Part shown: piece after piece, positions 25,616-39,665 of the stretch
Layout: each line of letters begins with the position of its first letter
How positions within the stretch are numbered: position 1 is the stretch's first letter
NCBI GenBank assembly: GCA_032173965.1
Contig: JAVUNC010000019.1
Span: forward strand, 15,492,234 to 15,556,233
Source: Sitta carolinensis
Taxonomy: Eukaryota; Chordata; Aves; Passeriformes; Sittidae
Direction: 5' to 3'
Length of the DNA: 64,000 nt
Program-made: the position numbers and the translations under genes
Notes under the pieces: model-generated
Database searches by the model: none
What the model saw: the letters and a program-made list of their open reading frames with translations, nothing else
Told to the model about the DNA's origin: nothing

Positions 25616-28600
25616 AAGTAGTGTCAAAAAATGTAGTTCAGCTCTTACCATCCTTAAAACACTGCTGGTAGGAACTGCAGTATAGCCTCCATGTCAGTAC
25701 ATTAGCTGCTAAGGTTATGTATTTAAAGAGTTATTGGTTTAATTCAACCACTTGTTTGCTATGTGCTTCTTACTGGTGTTTATGTATTTTAATTATTTTG
25801 CAGACTTCCTAGAGCTGTACTTTTTAATAATGTTCTGTCACATTCTCAGTTATCAACACACAGAAAGCTGTTTAGGTTTTGAGCAAACGTAACATAAAAC
25901 ACAGACAAAGGCAATGCAGGAGGTTACTCTCCAGCACAGAGACCCGACTGTAATAGCCAAATAAACATTGCTCAGGTGGTTGAAACCATTCCCTGTTTTC
26001 TCCCTTCCAATTGTTTTTCTTTTTTAAATCAGTAATAAATACACTGCCACACTTCTGGCCTTATGTTCAGTTTTTTCCTGAAGAACCCAAGACTAGTTTC
26101 TTCAGACTTGTGCTTTCATAATCTATTCTTAAAAATGACAAAAGCTTATATAATGAAAAGATTGTACCAAAAATAAAGTTACATAACTCTAAAGATGCAG
26201 ACAGAACAGCTGAAGGGTGTAATATTAATAGCCAAAATAAGAGACCTCAGCTTAGTGTTCCAGTAGTACCTCTTCAGGTTATAAAAATATATTCTAACCT
26301 TTAAGAAAAACAAGCACTGATGTAAATTACTTCAAAATGTTATTGAAAGCATGTTAGTTCTCATGATACTGAGTTTTCTGATACGGCATGGTAAAGTAAA
26401 ATCCATGTACAACACTCATGGAAATAAGCCCATGAATTTGTGTAGGAACGCTGGTTTCCTACAGACAGCCCATATGGAAGAGCAGCTCTGGCAAGGACCA
26501 GTTCAGGCAAGAGCAGGTACTGCTGAAACCCAGCTCAAGGCAAACGGTGAGCCCCCAATGCTTTTAGTACTTCCCAACTCGGCAGTGGTGAAGTTTCATA
26601 AAGCAATCATTCATCATTTCATATATGAATAATAAAGAAGATTATTGAACTGTGGAGGACAGCCACCAGCAAAAAACAGGGACACCAGGCTAGTCACTGT
26701 AAGAAGTATAGATTGCACACTCATATAGAGCATGACTACGGAATATAAACTTTTTAAAAAGCACTTTGTCTCTAGCTTCATCCATAATGCATCCAAAGAC
26801 CTTTCTCAAAAGAAGTGAGAGTTGCATACGGATCCTTTTCAACTCCTAACATAAGGCAGAAATACAGAGGGACTTGCTGCAGGTTCACTACAGTTAAACT
26901 GGTTTCATGTTTAAAAACCAAATGCTGCACTTACAATAAGCAGACAAAACATAAAGATCTTCAAACACAAAAAGCAGAATCAAAAATTCTATCAAAAATA
27001 GCTGCAAATCAAGTCCTAAATTCCCAGAGATTATGGCACACAATACATTCACAGATGCAGAGAGAAGGGAACCAGCTGGCAATTAGAAGGGTGCAAACAA
27101 GACTTAAAGCTAGGCTTAATTCCACGGTGTATCCAGGAATACCTCAAGTCTCAAAGAAATAATTCTCTGCTTTTCCCATACACTTCCCAAAGCAACCCTC
27201 CTCCCTCCTCACCACTTCACTCAGGGAGGCTGTGACCCTATTCCATGAGCACCAGAGCCACAGTTGGAAAGCTGCATGGGCATTTTGTGGAGCATTTTGC
27301 AAGTGTGTGTGTGCCAACCAATCCTCATCACGGGAGCAGCTTCCTGTCAGCATGGGAAAAGAATACCTGGAGAGCAAGTTCTAAATGTCTTAAAAATTTC
27401 AAAAGCAAGAAAGCATCCTAGCAGCATTTCTTCCAAGATAGTGACTGGCACCACTCTAAAATGTGTAAGTTATTACAGTACCTTCACATATTATCAAAGA
27501 AAAATTAGGGAGGTGACTTTTCCAGGCAGTAAAGTACTTTAATCATTAAAATCACTTCCCTGTAAGCACAACCATGTGTGGGTACATTGAAGGTACTTGC
27601 AACACCACTTGATAGAGATGCTTGCAGTATTTTTTGCAGGTCACCAGGTAAAGTTTCTCTCATGCAGCAGAACAACTTAACTTGGGTAAAATCTTCACTC
27701 TGTTTTCTGAGGATGCAGCACGGAGTAACCAAGCAGTAAGTTCTCAGTGCTTTCCTCTCTCAAGAGGCTCCGCCGCACACGGAGGAGGAGGACAAAGGTG
27801 GGGGGGGTGATTACTGAGCATTCCTCATGGAAACGAGTCAAGGGAATCTGTGCTTAGCTCGGGCCACACAGCAGACATAACTCAAGGTAACTTTTGTTCC
27901 TGCAGGAATCCAAAAGGTGGCACAGGCAGATCTCATCCACCATCGGCAACTGGGACAATTGAGAAAGAGGAAGTTTCTGATGCACAACAAAAGCGTCTGC
28001 CCCTAACCTTCATTAAAAGTCAATGGGATTTTGGCTCCTGATTCTCATTACTGCTTTTCAAAGTCCCCCCTTTTGTCCTTCCACTGCAGACCACAGATGA
28101 AAGCAAGAGCCTTTCTGTTCGACACAGGCAGCAGCCTCTTCAGTTACGGATGACCAGGAAAAGCCAGTTCCCCTCCTGCCTGGATTCAGGGGTTTTTATT
28201 TGCAGGGTATTGATCAGGCAATGGGTAATAACCAAATTATAGCAGAGCTGGCAGGTCTGCTCAATCTCTTCTCAGGAAAAAACATAACCTCTCTCACCAG
28301 CTGCAACCTGGAAGTTTTGCAGGCCTTTTGTGCTAAAGCAGTAGATATTTGTTATTTGTTCAAGCACTGCTATGAAACATGAAGAGCATATTTACTCTTT
28401 ACCAGTAGTAAGCAAGAAAATGCCACTGTATTTCTCCATGAAATACAGAATATCAGAAACACTCAATACTTGCAGCAAAGGACTCTTGATAAAAGCCACA
28501 ACGGATGTGTACAATAGTATCACTCAAATTATCTTCTGATGTACAAGTACTGAAAGGTCATGAATTTTACTGATTAAACAAGACATGAAACTGAAACACT

Positions 28601-28744
28601 ACAGTTACTGTTCTTCACTGTTTGAAGACGTATCTCCTTTATAATTACAGTTTAATCCTAAAATTCAAACAAAAAAAAAATTACAAAATTATGCCCTTTC
28701 TGCTTCAGAAGTCCTTTATTTCCTACCTGGCACTAGCAGCCCTC

Positions 28745-28762
28745 AAAAAAAAAAAAAAAAAA
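28745..28762. repeat. 18-nt A tract
   Basis: A pure A run between gccctc and cctttaaataaaccc. It gives rise to a lysine-rich chance frame of 73 codons on the plus strand. Confidence 0.85.
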
Positions 28763-31197
28763 CCTTTAAATAAACCCAAAGCAAACAAGAAAGGTATTTC
28801 AAGCTTTAGTGCCTTCATAAACAGACAGTCACATTCATTTTAATTGTTCCATGATAAACAATGAAGACCTGTTTTAGAAAAGGAGATTTAGTAGCTTTTC
28901 CCACCAAATTTCTGTGTTAAAACAGGATTAAATAACCAGTGGGCAGCAGAAAGCAATCCCCATAAGCATACTGAAAAACAAGTCATCCAGGACAGCATAA
29001 CAAGCTAATCCATTACTTCTTTGATTTGTTTGCTTGTTCAGGGGCTTGTGGATTTTAGTGATTAAACATAAGGTTTCTAGGTATCACTAGCAACTCAAGT
29101 GACAAGTGAAGTTTGCCATGGTGTAGTTTTGAAAGCAAATTCAAAAAATCTGGTAATCCACTGTGAACTTCACAAGAAAATACCCCATACTTCTGTGTGC
29201 ACAGAACAACAAAATGCTTTCCTCAGTGTATTCTGTACTTGATTCCAATGTTGTGCTAAGACACATGTGGGTATATGGCTGCACATCATTTCAGTGGTTT
29301 TTGTTTATTAACGCACCCAACAGCAAATCCCAACAGGTCTCACACTCCAATCATTCAATTATAGCCACTTGGCTATTCCTGTTTCTAGGAACAGAGTGCA
29401 CCACTTCACGTCGCTGCCTTGGTCAGCTTTAACTACTGAAGTGCAGATATATATAAATATATGTGCCACTCCACAGCATCCCAAATAGCTTCACAGTGCT
29501 GAAATAATTGAGCTGCCACTCATTACAAAGCAAAAGAAAAGAGATTTAGAAGAGGTGGACTTGGCTTATAGCACTTGTTCCTACAAAGAAAAATGGCTGC
29601 AGATATTAGTGCTAATGGAAAAAATAAATGCAGAAGCATTTCCCCTATATTTTATGAAAATCCAAACTCATTTCTGCTGACAGGGGCAGTCAGTGCAAAT
29701 GAGCCTGAGAAACCTGAGCAGCTTGGTTCTTAAGACTGAAGAAAAAATGCCTTACCACACCAGACTAATAGTCTGTCTAACCTGGATCTTCTCCCTGATG
29801 GGAGCAACAGGGGATGATTTTCAGGAAGAACATGTCAGCCTGGCAACTGCACAGCCCCTTGCCCTTGCATTCCCCCTGCATCCACAACTGATCCATTGGG
29901 GATGTTCCAGCATGCATTTATGTTCAGTCCTGTTGACTGTGAATCTGCGTGATCACTTTTACCACAAGAGATGTTGAACACTGAAGCTACATGTGCTCTG
30001 AAAGGCTACTCCCATGGGGAGTAAGGTGGCCAAAACAGAGGAGTTCAGTAAAGAAATTGGTCAAAGAAATTGACAGCAACAGCAGCAAACAACCTAGAAT
30101 ACTTTTTGCCTTAAGAAAGTTGGTATTTAGAGGCTGCTGCTCAATGCAGAGCCCAGGTTCCCTGCATCCATGAACACAAAACAGCACAATATGATCAAAC
30201 AGCACCTTCCTCATCCAACAGATATGGAAGAACTGAGTAGCCCTCAGGAAAGTAACATCTGAAGATAGCATCCAGTCTGACATGTTTGTTAAGTACCTTT
30301 TTTGTCTATAATAAATAGTTTCAAGGTTCTTCCACCGAAAAGTGACGCCTAGCAATTGCACTTCCTTGATTTTCTAAATGTGCTCAGTGTAAGTCTATTT
30401 TGCCTTCTAATAGCAAGGGTTCACTAAATTTTTAACATCACACATTGATCACACAAGTCATCTCCATGGAAGTCTCATGAACTGACATTCTGGTCAGACA
30501 GGTTGCCTTCCTCACAGATTGAGGCAACAAATTGCTAAAGCCCAGCTTAGGGAGCACCTGCTCTAAGTACAAGTTATCCCAATCCCACAGGGTTTGTTAG
30601 TGTCGCTCCAGATTGCCACTCCAGTCGGGTTAAACAAGCCCCCTGTGTAGCTGCTTTTGAGAGCTTGTTGTGAAGAGCTACAGAGAGAAGAATTTGCTCT
30701 AAGGGTAAAGTCTGCAAGACCAAAAATTCACAGGAAAGGAAACCATATTATTTCATAATTGCACTTAAACATGACTGCTGAAATTATACACAGACGCTAG
30801 AGATGTAAAAACTCGAAGCAGGTCTTACACAACCAGTTTGAGCTCATATGTTTACAATTTTCATATATGAAAAATACCTTGGCATCATAGTTGCTATAAA
30901 AGTACCTCTTTGCAGCCTGCAATATCCACCAAGCTTTTTTACTGCCTAAGACTAATACGCCAGAGGTCAATTTAACTCAATACCTTTAATGAAATATCAG
31001 GGTTGAGACACCCAAAACCACAGTAAGTCAACAGACATCCAATCCCAACTCACACTTCCAAAGCTCATCTCCTCAATTCTCCTAATTAAATTCACACACA
31101 AAGGATATCAGTAATAAAATAGCTACATACACATGGCAAACCTAGAAGTACTACTTCAAAGGTGATCCCTAAAATAAAACAAAAGAAAATTTTTTAA

Positions 31198-31218
31198 TTT
31201 TTTTTTTTTTTTTTTTTT
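31198..31218. repeat. 21-nt T tract
   Basis: A T run next to copy A of the paired element. Read on the minus strand, the element would precede an A tail, which is one hint of a retroposon. Confidence 0.9.
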
Positions 31219-31225
31219 AAATTGC

Positions 31226-31320
31226 AAGGCCAAATTATTCATTATCCCAGTTGGAATTTAGCTGGTCAAGTGTAAAAAGTTTCATGGTAAACGTACAGTA
31301 GAGCTGAGTGAAATTTCAGA
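31226..31320 (+). repeat. Paired dispersed element, copy A
   Basis: A stretch of about 95 bp starting aaggccaaattattcattat and ending acagtagagctgagtgaaat plus a few bases is closely matched at 33545-33640, in the same orientation and with small indels. It is neither CR1 nor a simple repeat. A 21-nt T run (31198-31218) sits just to its left. I do not recognise the family; it could be an old transposon, or a locally duplicated regulatory element. Confidence 0.75.
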
Positions 31321-32178
31321 TAAAAGTTTATTTTGCAGTAGTTGTATATAAAATTGCCATCAGCTTTTAAAGTCACATCTTCCCAGATACTTTTTTCTCC
31401 AAACATACAAACAGATCTCACTAAATTTAACAATACAACTTAAAATTAGTTTTGAAAGTTATCAGCATCTTTTGGGGTTTTTTTTGGAGGGGAAACAGTT
31501 GAACTAACGAGCAATGCAAAGAAATTTATTTCTAGACAGGCAAAACCACCACTTCCACTCAGCAATCTGACCCAGCACCACTCCTGAGCCCTACTATGAT
31601 AAAAAAAAGGCAAACTGTGACTGAGTTTTATAACTCATCCATAAGAAAAGTGTGAAGGATTGGCCTGCTTGGCTATATTTTTTAACACCTGTGTGCTTGT
31701 ACATGTGCACAGGTGCATAAGCGAAGCAGTTTCCAAATTTGTGTCAGGCAGCCAGAACTAGTATGTAAAACATCAAAACACATTTGCAAACTTTCCTCCT
31801 ACAAAGTGCAAAATGCAAGATGGCAGGAATTCAGTTTTCACATGCCAAGATCAAACCTGGAGTAATACACCTAACACCACATAACAGGAAAAGAACTACC
31901 TTCAATTCTATTATTTAAATAATTTCTGATTTTTAGACACATACAGATAATGTATCCTCGTTACAAATGGTGTTATTTCCTACACAGAGTCTTACAAAAA
32001 CCTACTGCTGACCAGAAGTATAAACTCCTCCTTCAAAATGCCATGAGAATATTTTGATTTGACTTGAATATTTTGATGCCAGTGCTTATTGGAAACATTA
32101 TTAATGATCAACAACTCCTCATTCAACAGGATTTGGGATGAATTGTATCTGGCACAAGACATTTGAAAAACCGAAGAA

Positions 32179-32475
32179 TTATAGAATCATAGAATGGTTT
32201 GCATTTGAAAGGACCTCAACAATAATTTATTTCCAACCCCTTGCTGTGGGCAGGGACACTTTCCACTAGAACACATTGCTCAAAGCCCCATCCAGCCTGG
32301 CCTTCAACACTTCCAGGGATGGAACATTCACAACTTCTCTGGGCAGCCTCACAGCAAAGAACTTCCTCCTAATATCTATCTAAACTTACTCTCCTCCAGT
32401 TTAAATCCATTCCACCTTGTCCTGTCAATACATGCTCTTGAAAAAGTAGTCTCCCTGTGGGTACTGGAGTATTTT
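32179..32475 (-). mobile_element. CR1 LINE fragment (about 300 bp)
   Basis: It begins ttatagaatcatagaatggt and includes aaagccccatccagcctggc, ttccagggatgg and acttctctgggcagcc, which are the CR1 3' UTR landmarks in reverse. Minus orientation, truncated on the right near gtgggtactgga. Confidence 0.93.
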
Positions 32476-33544
32476 AGGAAATCTAATATTCTATCAGACT
32501 TTACATTTGAAAGAACCCACATATGTTCTTATGAGTCTCGTACAGCTATTTTTAGTATAAAGAACATACAGACACAAAGCAGCTTTTCCGAACCATCAAG
32601 AGTTAAAGCAGCTTCCTGGGGAAGTTTCTTCCATAAGAATTCCTCCTCACAAGTGAAATTAAATCACAAAGGAGAAGGCAGACAGACAAAGAGACTCAAA
32701 ACACCATATTGTGGCCAGGATATACAATTTGACATGCTAAAATAGACATGCACAAAGGGAAACACACACAAGAACTAGAAGGTTCTTGGAGCCTCTTTTT
32801 TGTTATGAGACAGCTGCAAACACGAAGCTGTTAGCATTACTGACTGAGGAAAAGATTCATTTATTTCAAGTAGCAGCTAAGCAACCTTTGACCACTGTAA
32901 GACCTGACAACTTTAATTAGTTTTAGCTTAAAACGGAACCAAACTCGGCTTTGGCGTCTCTCCAAATAATTTTATCCCAGACTGCTCTCTGTTCCTAGTG
33001 GAGCGTTGCAGTATAATTACTTTAATCTCTTCATAGGCATGTTCCATTTGCTAGCTTTCCAAGGAAATTTACAGCCTTAACATATAGATCAAAAATAATT
33101 AAAAAAATATTTCTCATATTAGTGAAACAAAAATTAACAAGAAGCCTCCATCTCTCACTGGCCTGTAAAGATAATTTTTATTTTTCAGAAGTTGCTATCC
33201 CAAACCTATGTTCATTACATTCAATTAAAGACACTGGACACAGCAGCTCTGTACAGTGCATGCACAGTGAAGCTGCTAGACCTGTTCATATGGTTGGAGT
33301 TTGGTTTTTTCAAGTTTAGCTTGTATCATTCTAGACAAGAAAATGACCATCTGGCACAAATTCCAGACATACTAGCAGCCATAACTACTTCCAGATTAAA
33401 TATTGTTATCATGTTGCTATAAAACACTAACAGCACTTAAACATTCAGCCACTCTGATCTGGCCACCTCACCCACAAGCTCAACAGAGAAAATAGCTGGA
33501 CAACCTATTTCTGCATAAAGCCAAAGTTATCAGAGAGAACAGGA

Positions 33545-33640
33545 AAGGCCAAATTATTCATTATTCCAGTTGGAATTTCACCGGTAAAGTCTGACATAAA
33601 TTTCATAGTAGATCTACAGTAGAGCTGGGTGAAACGTTAG
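33545..33640 (+). repeat. Paired dispersed element, copy B
   Basis: It matches copy A at 31226: aaggccaaattattcattat tccagttggaattt at the left and ctacagtagagctgggtgaa at the right, with a more diverged middle. Similarity does not continue on either side, so the shared unit is about 95 bp. Confidence 0.75.
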
Positions 33641-36286
33641 AAGAAGAGTCAGCAGAACATTTTTCCCTAACCGTCCTAATCCACACTGGTATCTCCCAGA
33701 GCTCTCTGTTGAAGTGCAGGTCTGCCTGCTTCACAGAACGAGCCATGAGATGACTCCTGGAGCAGGGAATAGCACACAGAGCTGAGAGGGAAACCAAAGA
33801 GGGGGCTTGGGCAGGAGCCTGAAGCCCATCACGGTGGGTAACCCTCTGTGTATCAGTGCTCGGGGGGGCTCTGCCCTTTCCTTCCAGCAGAGCTTTAAGT
33901 AACAAGGTGCAAAATGTGCAGGTGTAGAAATGTACTGGTAACGGGGCTTTTTCTTAACAGGCTTATTGGGTTTTGGAAAATCACAACTTGAAAAATATTT
34001 ACACGGAACACAGGTTAATCTCATACTTCAGATGGAAGGCAACTGTCCCTTGCTTCTGTAGGAAGCATCCCAACTTGAGGCCTGTCCCTATGAAAACTGC
34101 TCCCTGCATGGCTGAGCCGCTCTTGTCACGTCAGAACCTCACTGTGCCCGTAGAGGAGAAATGTCAACCGTGATCTTCATCCAAGGAGAAGAGACGACAT
34201 TATGGATTTCCCAATATAATTTGGAACGCAATTTTCATCAGAGGATGAACTTAATTAAAATAAGACAGGACAGCAGAAGTAATAAAAAACCTTTTAATTA
34301 CATTTCTACGGTTTTGGATTTGTCCTCAAGCTAGACATCCAGACTGCCTCAGCCTTCACCAAAAATATGAAAGGAATTCAACTCACAAAGTTTTCCTGAG
34401 CAAGCAAAAAAGCACTGAATGTCAAAAAAAATGACTGCTTTCAGTTTGTGCCTCTCTATCAAAGAGTAACTTGCAGGAACATAGAAAACAGACCATATTT
34501 ATTTTAAAAAGACCAAACTATGACATTTTGGTAAATAAAATCAATACATTTCCAAACTCTGTGCTTTCTTCCGTAGATAGCCCTGCGCAGGAGGCCTGCA
34601 TTTTCTCTCCCACATTCATTACTACAAAAGCTCCAAAGCTGAACTCCATAAACACTAGTACACAGCACCTATAAATGGTATAATTAAACACTGTTGATAC
34701 CAACTCTTTATAAGCTATCAGCATGGCAGCCTCTTGTGGCTCCTCAGCCAGCAAAATAAAGGTGGCCATAGGGACAATACAATGCTTAACAACACGATGC
34801 TCTCCCGGGGCACACAGGTACCAAGCTAACGAGCCACCAAGCCATTCACTGCCAGGCAAGCAGGGTGCAACACAAAGGAAACAGCAGGGAAATTCACTTA
34901 AGTTGCCCCGGCGACAGCAAAGCAATGTGATGAAAAATTCCCAGTGGCCCAGTGGCAGGGAAAGCACTGGGGAGAGCTCACGCCAGCCCAGGGCTGGGAC
35001 TGCAGCACACTCTAGTGACCCGAAGTCTCCACAGGAAAACCCAAATAAATTCAATGCCGAGCTTCCCAAAAAAGCTGAAGAGCAGTGATTTGAACTCTGC
35101 CTCCATTTATAAAACGTTTGATGTTTGTTAAACAAAGGATAGACCAGTGTTGGTCCGGGACCACCAACCTCTTTCCCCTCTTGCCCTGTGAAGGCAACTG
35201 TGGTTATTATGGAGTTTGTGATTTAATTGTGGCAGATTTTCACATTGATAATTATTGATGAGCTATGGCTTTGTACTTTGTCTTTCTGGCTGATAACTGA
35301 TGTGCAGCAGCTGCCACAGCAGCACCCCAGCTCCAGCAGGACTGCACCAGGACACTCCTCCCCACAAACCACCAGACTCCAAGGATCCTAGCACACCATG
35401 GCTTATCCATGCAGTTTCTAGGCTACACATATAGTCTGCACTGTAAAATGTAACTGAAAAGCAGCAGCTTTTCAACAGGTGCTTCAGCTACTGCAACAAA
35501 CAGTCCATCTGCAATGCCAAAAATAACCAAAAACATGGACTTGTCTCCCTCCCCACCCCCTGTAAGCATTTTACAGTTACTGAGCACAATGCCAACAAGA
35601 AAAATAATATATATACAGTCCCAACGCAATTTGATTCACTAAGGCAAAGTGAAAATAAATCCAGAGAGAAATTATAAAAGAAATTCAGCACAGCAGACTT
35701 CCACATTTTATGCACTTGCCAGGACAGCCCTGGCTTGGCAGGTCCTAGAGGAAGAGTTCAAGCACACAGACCCATCCCTCTCATTCAGGGTAAAGTATTA
35801 GTCATTTTCATTGTTGAGAAGTTTCCAAATTGCCATCTAACTACAGCCCAAACTCACAGCACCTCGGTCAAGTGGCCCTTTCCCACTCATGCCTTTCATC
35901 CATCATTCCCACATCGTCTCAAATTAAAGCATTATTTTTTTTCATATCCTATAGTTTTACTGACCAATCTACACAATCTGGAGGTGTTGTCTTAGTGACT
36001 CCACAGACTCAGTGACAAGATAAGCCTTAATAATTCAAACCCATCAAACAACTACATTTTTCCCCCATGTGCCCCTCCTGCATTTCAGCGCCAACTTCTT
36101 TCTCCCACTCATTTGCAGCACTTCAGTTTTAATTCTCCCCTTTCTCTGTTTTTCCCAGTGTGCCTTGGTTTCTCCTTTTCCTCATTTTTTTTTTAAAGTG
36201 CTTATATTAAAGAAGCTTTTCCAATCATTCTGCCATGTCTGCAGTTGTTGCTCTTGTCCTTATTGGTTAATGCAAAGCCACGTACA

Positions 36287-36303
36287 TATGCACACACACA
36301 CAC
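36287..36303. repeat. Short CA microsatellite
   Basis: About seven CA units (cacacacacacac) followed by tacacc; short and possibly variable. Confidence 0.7.
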
Positions 36304-39107
36304 TACACCAACATACAGTGTTGAACATTCTTCTCATAATGACTTTAGAGAACAATACATGACACAAGACACATTTGGTACCCATGGTAGCACCACTTCA
36401 GTCAGGAATACATACTCAAAAAAATAATTTTGGAGAGTTAAATTTCAGACTGTTAAGAAGATCATGACTACAGCAAGTACTTACAATGGATCATTGTACC
36501 TACTAATGAACAAAGCCTGTTGAAACACTAAACTACATGATTATTGCTTAATTTCTAGATGTGGATACACCTCATTGCCTCTCTGTACAGACTACACTTT
36601 GAAGCTGAAATAATGAACTACATGATTAGAGAGCAGCTTCTAAAGAGAACAAAACTTAGTGCCTTTTTATTAAATACTGGGTGCAAAAAAAAAACTTCAA
36701 TGAGAAATAGTGCTTTAACACATCATTTTTCAAGACTTTTATACGTCCTTAAATTACGTATGAACAATCCTTTCCAAGTGAACGTGACTACGCCTGCACC
36801 AAACTTAAGAACTTGTGCAGCTATTTCCAAGTTCAACACTTAAACTCAAATTTGAGTGACACAAATGCCTTATTTAAAATCAGCACTTTCATTAAACTTG
36901 CAAGCTATCACATGTGATGTAGGTACTAAGCTTCAGAAGTATCATGTGTTGGTACTAAAAAGAGTTGTCTGTGCATTCTGAAAAGGAAATATTTTGGACA
37001 AAGGAAGAAGAAAAAAAATGCTTTGGAAGTGCCAGATGCAGATTTCTCATCCTTAAGACAAAACAGTTGACATAAGTTGAGAATAGAAATACTACATCCA
37101 TTAACAAATAGCATTTGACATCTTCTGTCAGCAAGGTGTTAAAAAGGAAAGAGTGAGCCACCAGTTGCACTGGTGTAAAAGAACAGTAATAACAATCCAT
37201 GAACCATCTCTTCAAAGAGCTCTCTCATCATTCCCTTCTCCCATCAGCTACCTTCACACAAGCATGCATGCTACGTGGCAGGCAACTCAATTATGACACT
37301 CTAGAGAAAAAGAAGCATTTAAAAGAAGATGTAATTGAAAGAAACTTCTGGAATATAAAAACAGCCCTTTCACCTGTGCACCACTGAAATTGCATTAATA
37401 GATTTACCTCACTATTACCTCAATCAGAACCTGCCCTCTGGGTTACCTGGATCAGTTTGTATCAGAGTTGGATTAAAAGCCATGGGCTGTTCAGTAACTG
37501 ATTTTATTTCCAGTTCCCATGCACACTTTCTTTCTCACCTAATTCACAGATTCATTGTATGCACTGAGAAAGGATCAAAATTCAGGATCATAACTAAAAA
37601 CTCTTCAGTCTCACTAATTATATAGGATTTATCTTTTGTATTTGCATAATGCCAAAATGCTGATAGTTAAGACTATTTCCCTAACTGGTCTGGAAGAAAC
37701 ACTAAAACCTGCAGCTAATTTTTTTTTTTTTTTTAAACAAAATACAAAGAGTACAAACATACACTATGTGCTGCAGTACAGATACTGAAAATTAAATATT
37801 ATGCTTGAAGTCCATAAACATCTAGACAGAGCCCATGTCTAAACATCATAACAACCCCAAGCAAAAAAGTTAAGCCAATTCATTAACTGATTTCACCACA
37901 ACCAGAAAGCACCCAAAATTCCACTTCTAACATTAAATCATTCTCCATCTCACAAGACTAAGTCCACATTTGCAGCACTTTCATGCCAGGACTGGAAAAA
38001 AAATTAGACCCAACATAGAACAACTATAATCTCTAAATTATATATTTAGCAAGACTTGTAAGATAATGTTGTTCAACAGAAGTAATAAAAACTTTTTAAA
38101 AAAATTGAAATCAAAGCAATATTTCTAGCAGGAGGAATGTTGCATCTGGCCAAGGAATTTTTTAACAAGTCCCTTGATTCAGAGACCACACTGGGGAAGA
38201 GAGATACTATGCAGTTTGCACAGATCCCAAGTGCCTGTGCCCTTTTCCTAAAGCCCTGGATCACAAAACTATGCTCTTCCATCACTGCCACAGACAAGTC
38301 CAAGCTCACAACTGCATCTTTTCTTACTGAGGAGTGGTGCTTTACCACCTTCAGCACCAAATAGCAAGGCATGCCTGCCCTGAGCCTCCCTCTCATTAAA
38401 CAAAAACAACAAAAAAAAAAAAAGGGAAAAGTAAAAAATTCATGGGCAAGAAGTCCAGAGAGGATGACAATGCCACTGATAAATCAGATTCACGTTCCAA
38501 GCCAGGCAGAGGTAACGATAGACTTCAGTTTTCAATTTAATCAAAGCAAAAGAGTGAGCTTTTCACTACGTATCTTGGCTAAAAAAGAAACATGTCCTAG
38601 CTTAGCTCCATCATGCCTGCACCAGCAAATTGACTTAATTGTCAGCGAGGAATTATGAAATATGAAGTGACTCCAGCAGCGCTCCGGGGAGGCTCCTGAG
38701 GCACGGTGTCTGTGGCAGAGACACCAAAGTGCCATCCATCTCACTCTCACCCTCAGGCAAAGCACTGCAGCCTTGGCTCGCTAAAAAAGGCCGCCAAGAA
38801 GAACAAACCCTGGCCTTCCCAAACGATTAGCAGTGGCCCAAATCAGAAATTTTACATACATCAGCACAGCTTCCCTGGCTGCTGAAAGCACAGGGAAGCT
38901 GTGATTTGAGACAGCAATTTGTAGCTACAAGGCTACACGCAGTTACAGCTCACAGGGGCCTTTCTAAGGAGGGGACACCGTGCGTGCTGAGATATTGCCA
39001 AGCTACACCTTCTGACTAAATCCTGGATTCAGTCTGACAGTGCCAGCATGACAGACGAGGAGAAGCCACATGTGACTCAGCCCCTGGGACATGGGCACTA
39101 AGAAAGA

Positions 39108-39665
39108 TGTAGGGAGCCCAACACCTTGTGCTGGGTCTATGATAACAGCTATAGAGATAAGGACTCCCATCTAGAAACACCCCTTTGGCCTGTCTATCAG
39201 GGATTCACTTCAGATTTAACAAACAGTTCCTGTTTTAATCTCACCTATTACTGGTGGTGTGGACTAGTCTGAACTAGAGTTGCAGCCTCTGAAGCTGTGA
39301 ACTCCTGACCTACAGAGCCTTTGGACTGTAAGCCCTGCCCAAACTCCACGTTTGGGCCTCCTAAGCAGGTTCTCTTAGATCAGAAGGGAAGAGGAAGATA
39401 GAGAAATCACTCTTTGTGGTGGAACAGCCCTAACACTGATCACTCAGCTCCCTGAAATGCTGTTTGTTATCTAGTGGGGAAGGGAGCTATAATTAGTTGA
39501 ACCATGGCCAAGGCTCGAGCTGCTGGTTGGCAAAACCCTGCTGGGACGTGGCAAAAATTGTCTGGCCTCCAGCACTCAGGGAATGCCTTCATCCAAGGAA
39601 TCAAAGAAAACCAATAAGTAACCATCTGCCGGGCTCTAGCCTTCCGCTAAGGTTGATGTAGTTAT
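39108..39665. other. Possible old LTR-like element
   Basis: The stretch begins tgtagggagcccaacacctt and later holds cgagctgctggttggcaaaa and aaccaataagtaaccatctg. Its mixed base composition differs from the intron around it. No clean termini or duplication were found. It could equally be unique intronic DNA. Confidence 0.2.

Larger units (their letters stand above)
22896..32178. other. MACROD2 intron, mostly unique-looking
   Basis: It contains the CR1 relic at 25068, several A/T tracts and copy A of the paired element. The very AT-rich part at 23215-23480 could hold a conserved non-coding element, but that cannot be judged from one sequence. No exon is recognised. Confidence 0.6.

Noticed and set aside
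34518..35135. 205-codon minus-strand frame
   Set aside because: No recognisable domain, ordinary intronic composition and no convincing splice sites. It is the longest frame outside repeats and GC-rich blocks, but it is still plausible by chance.
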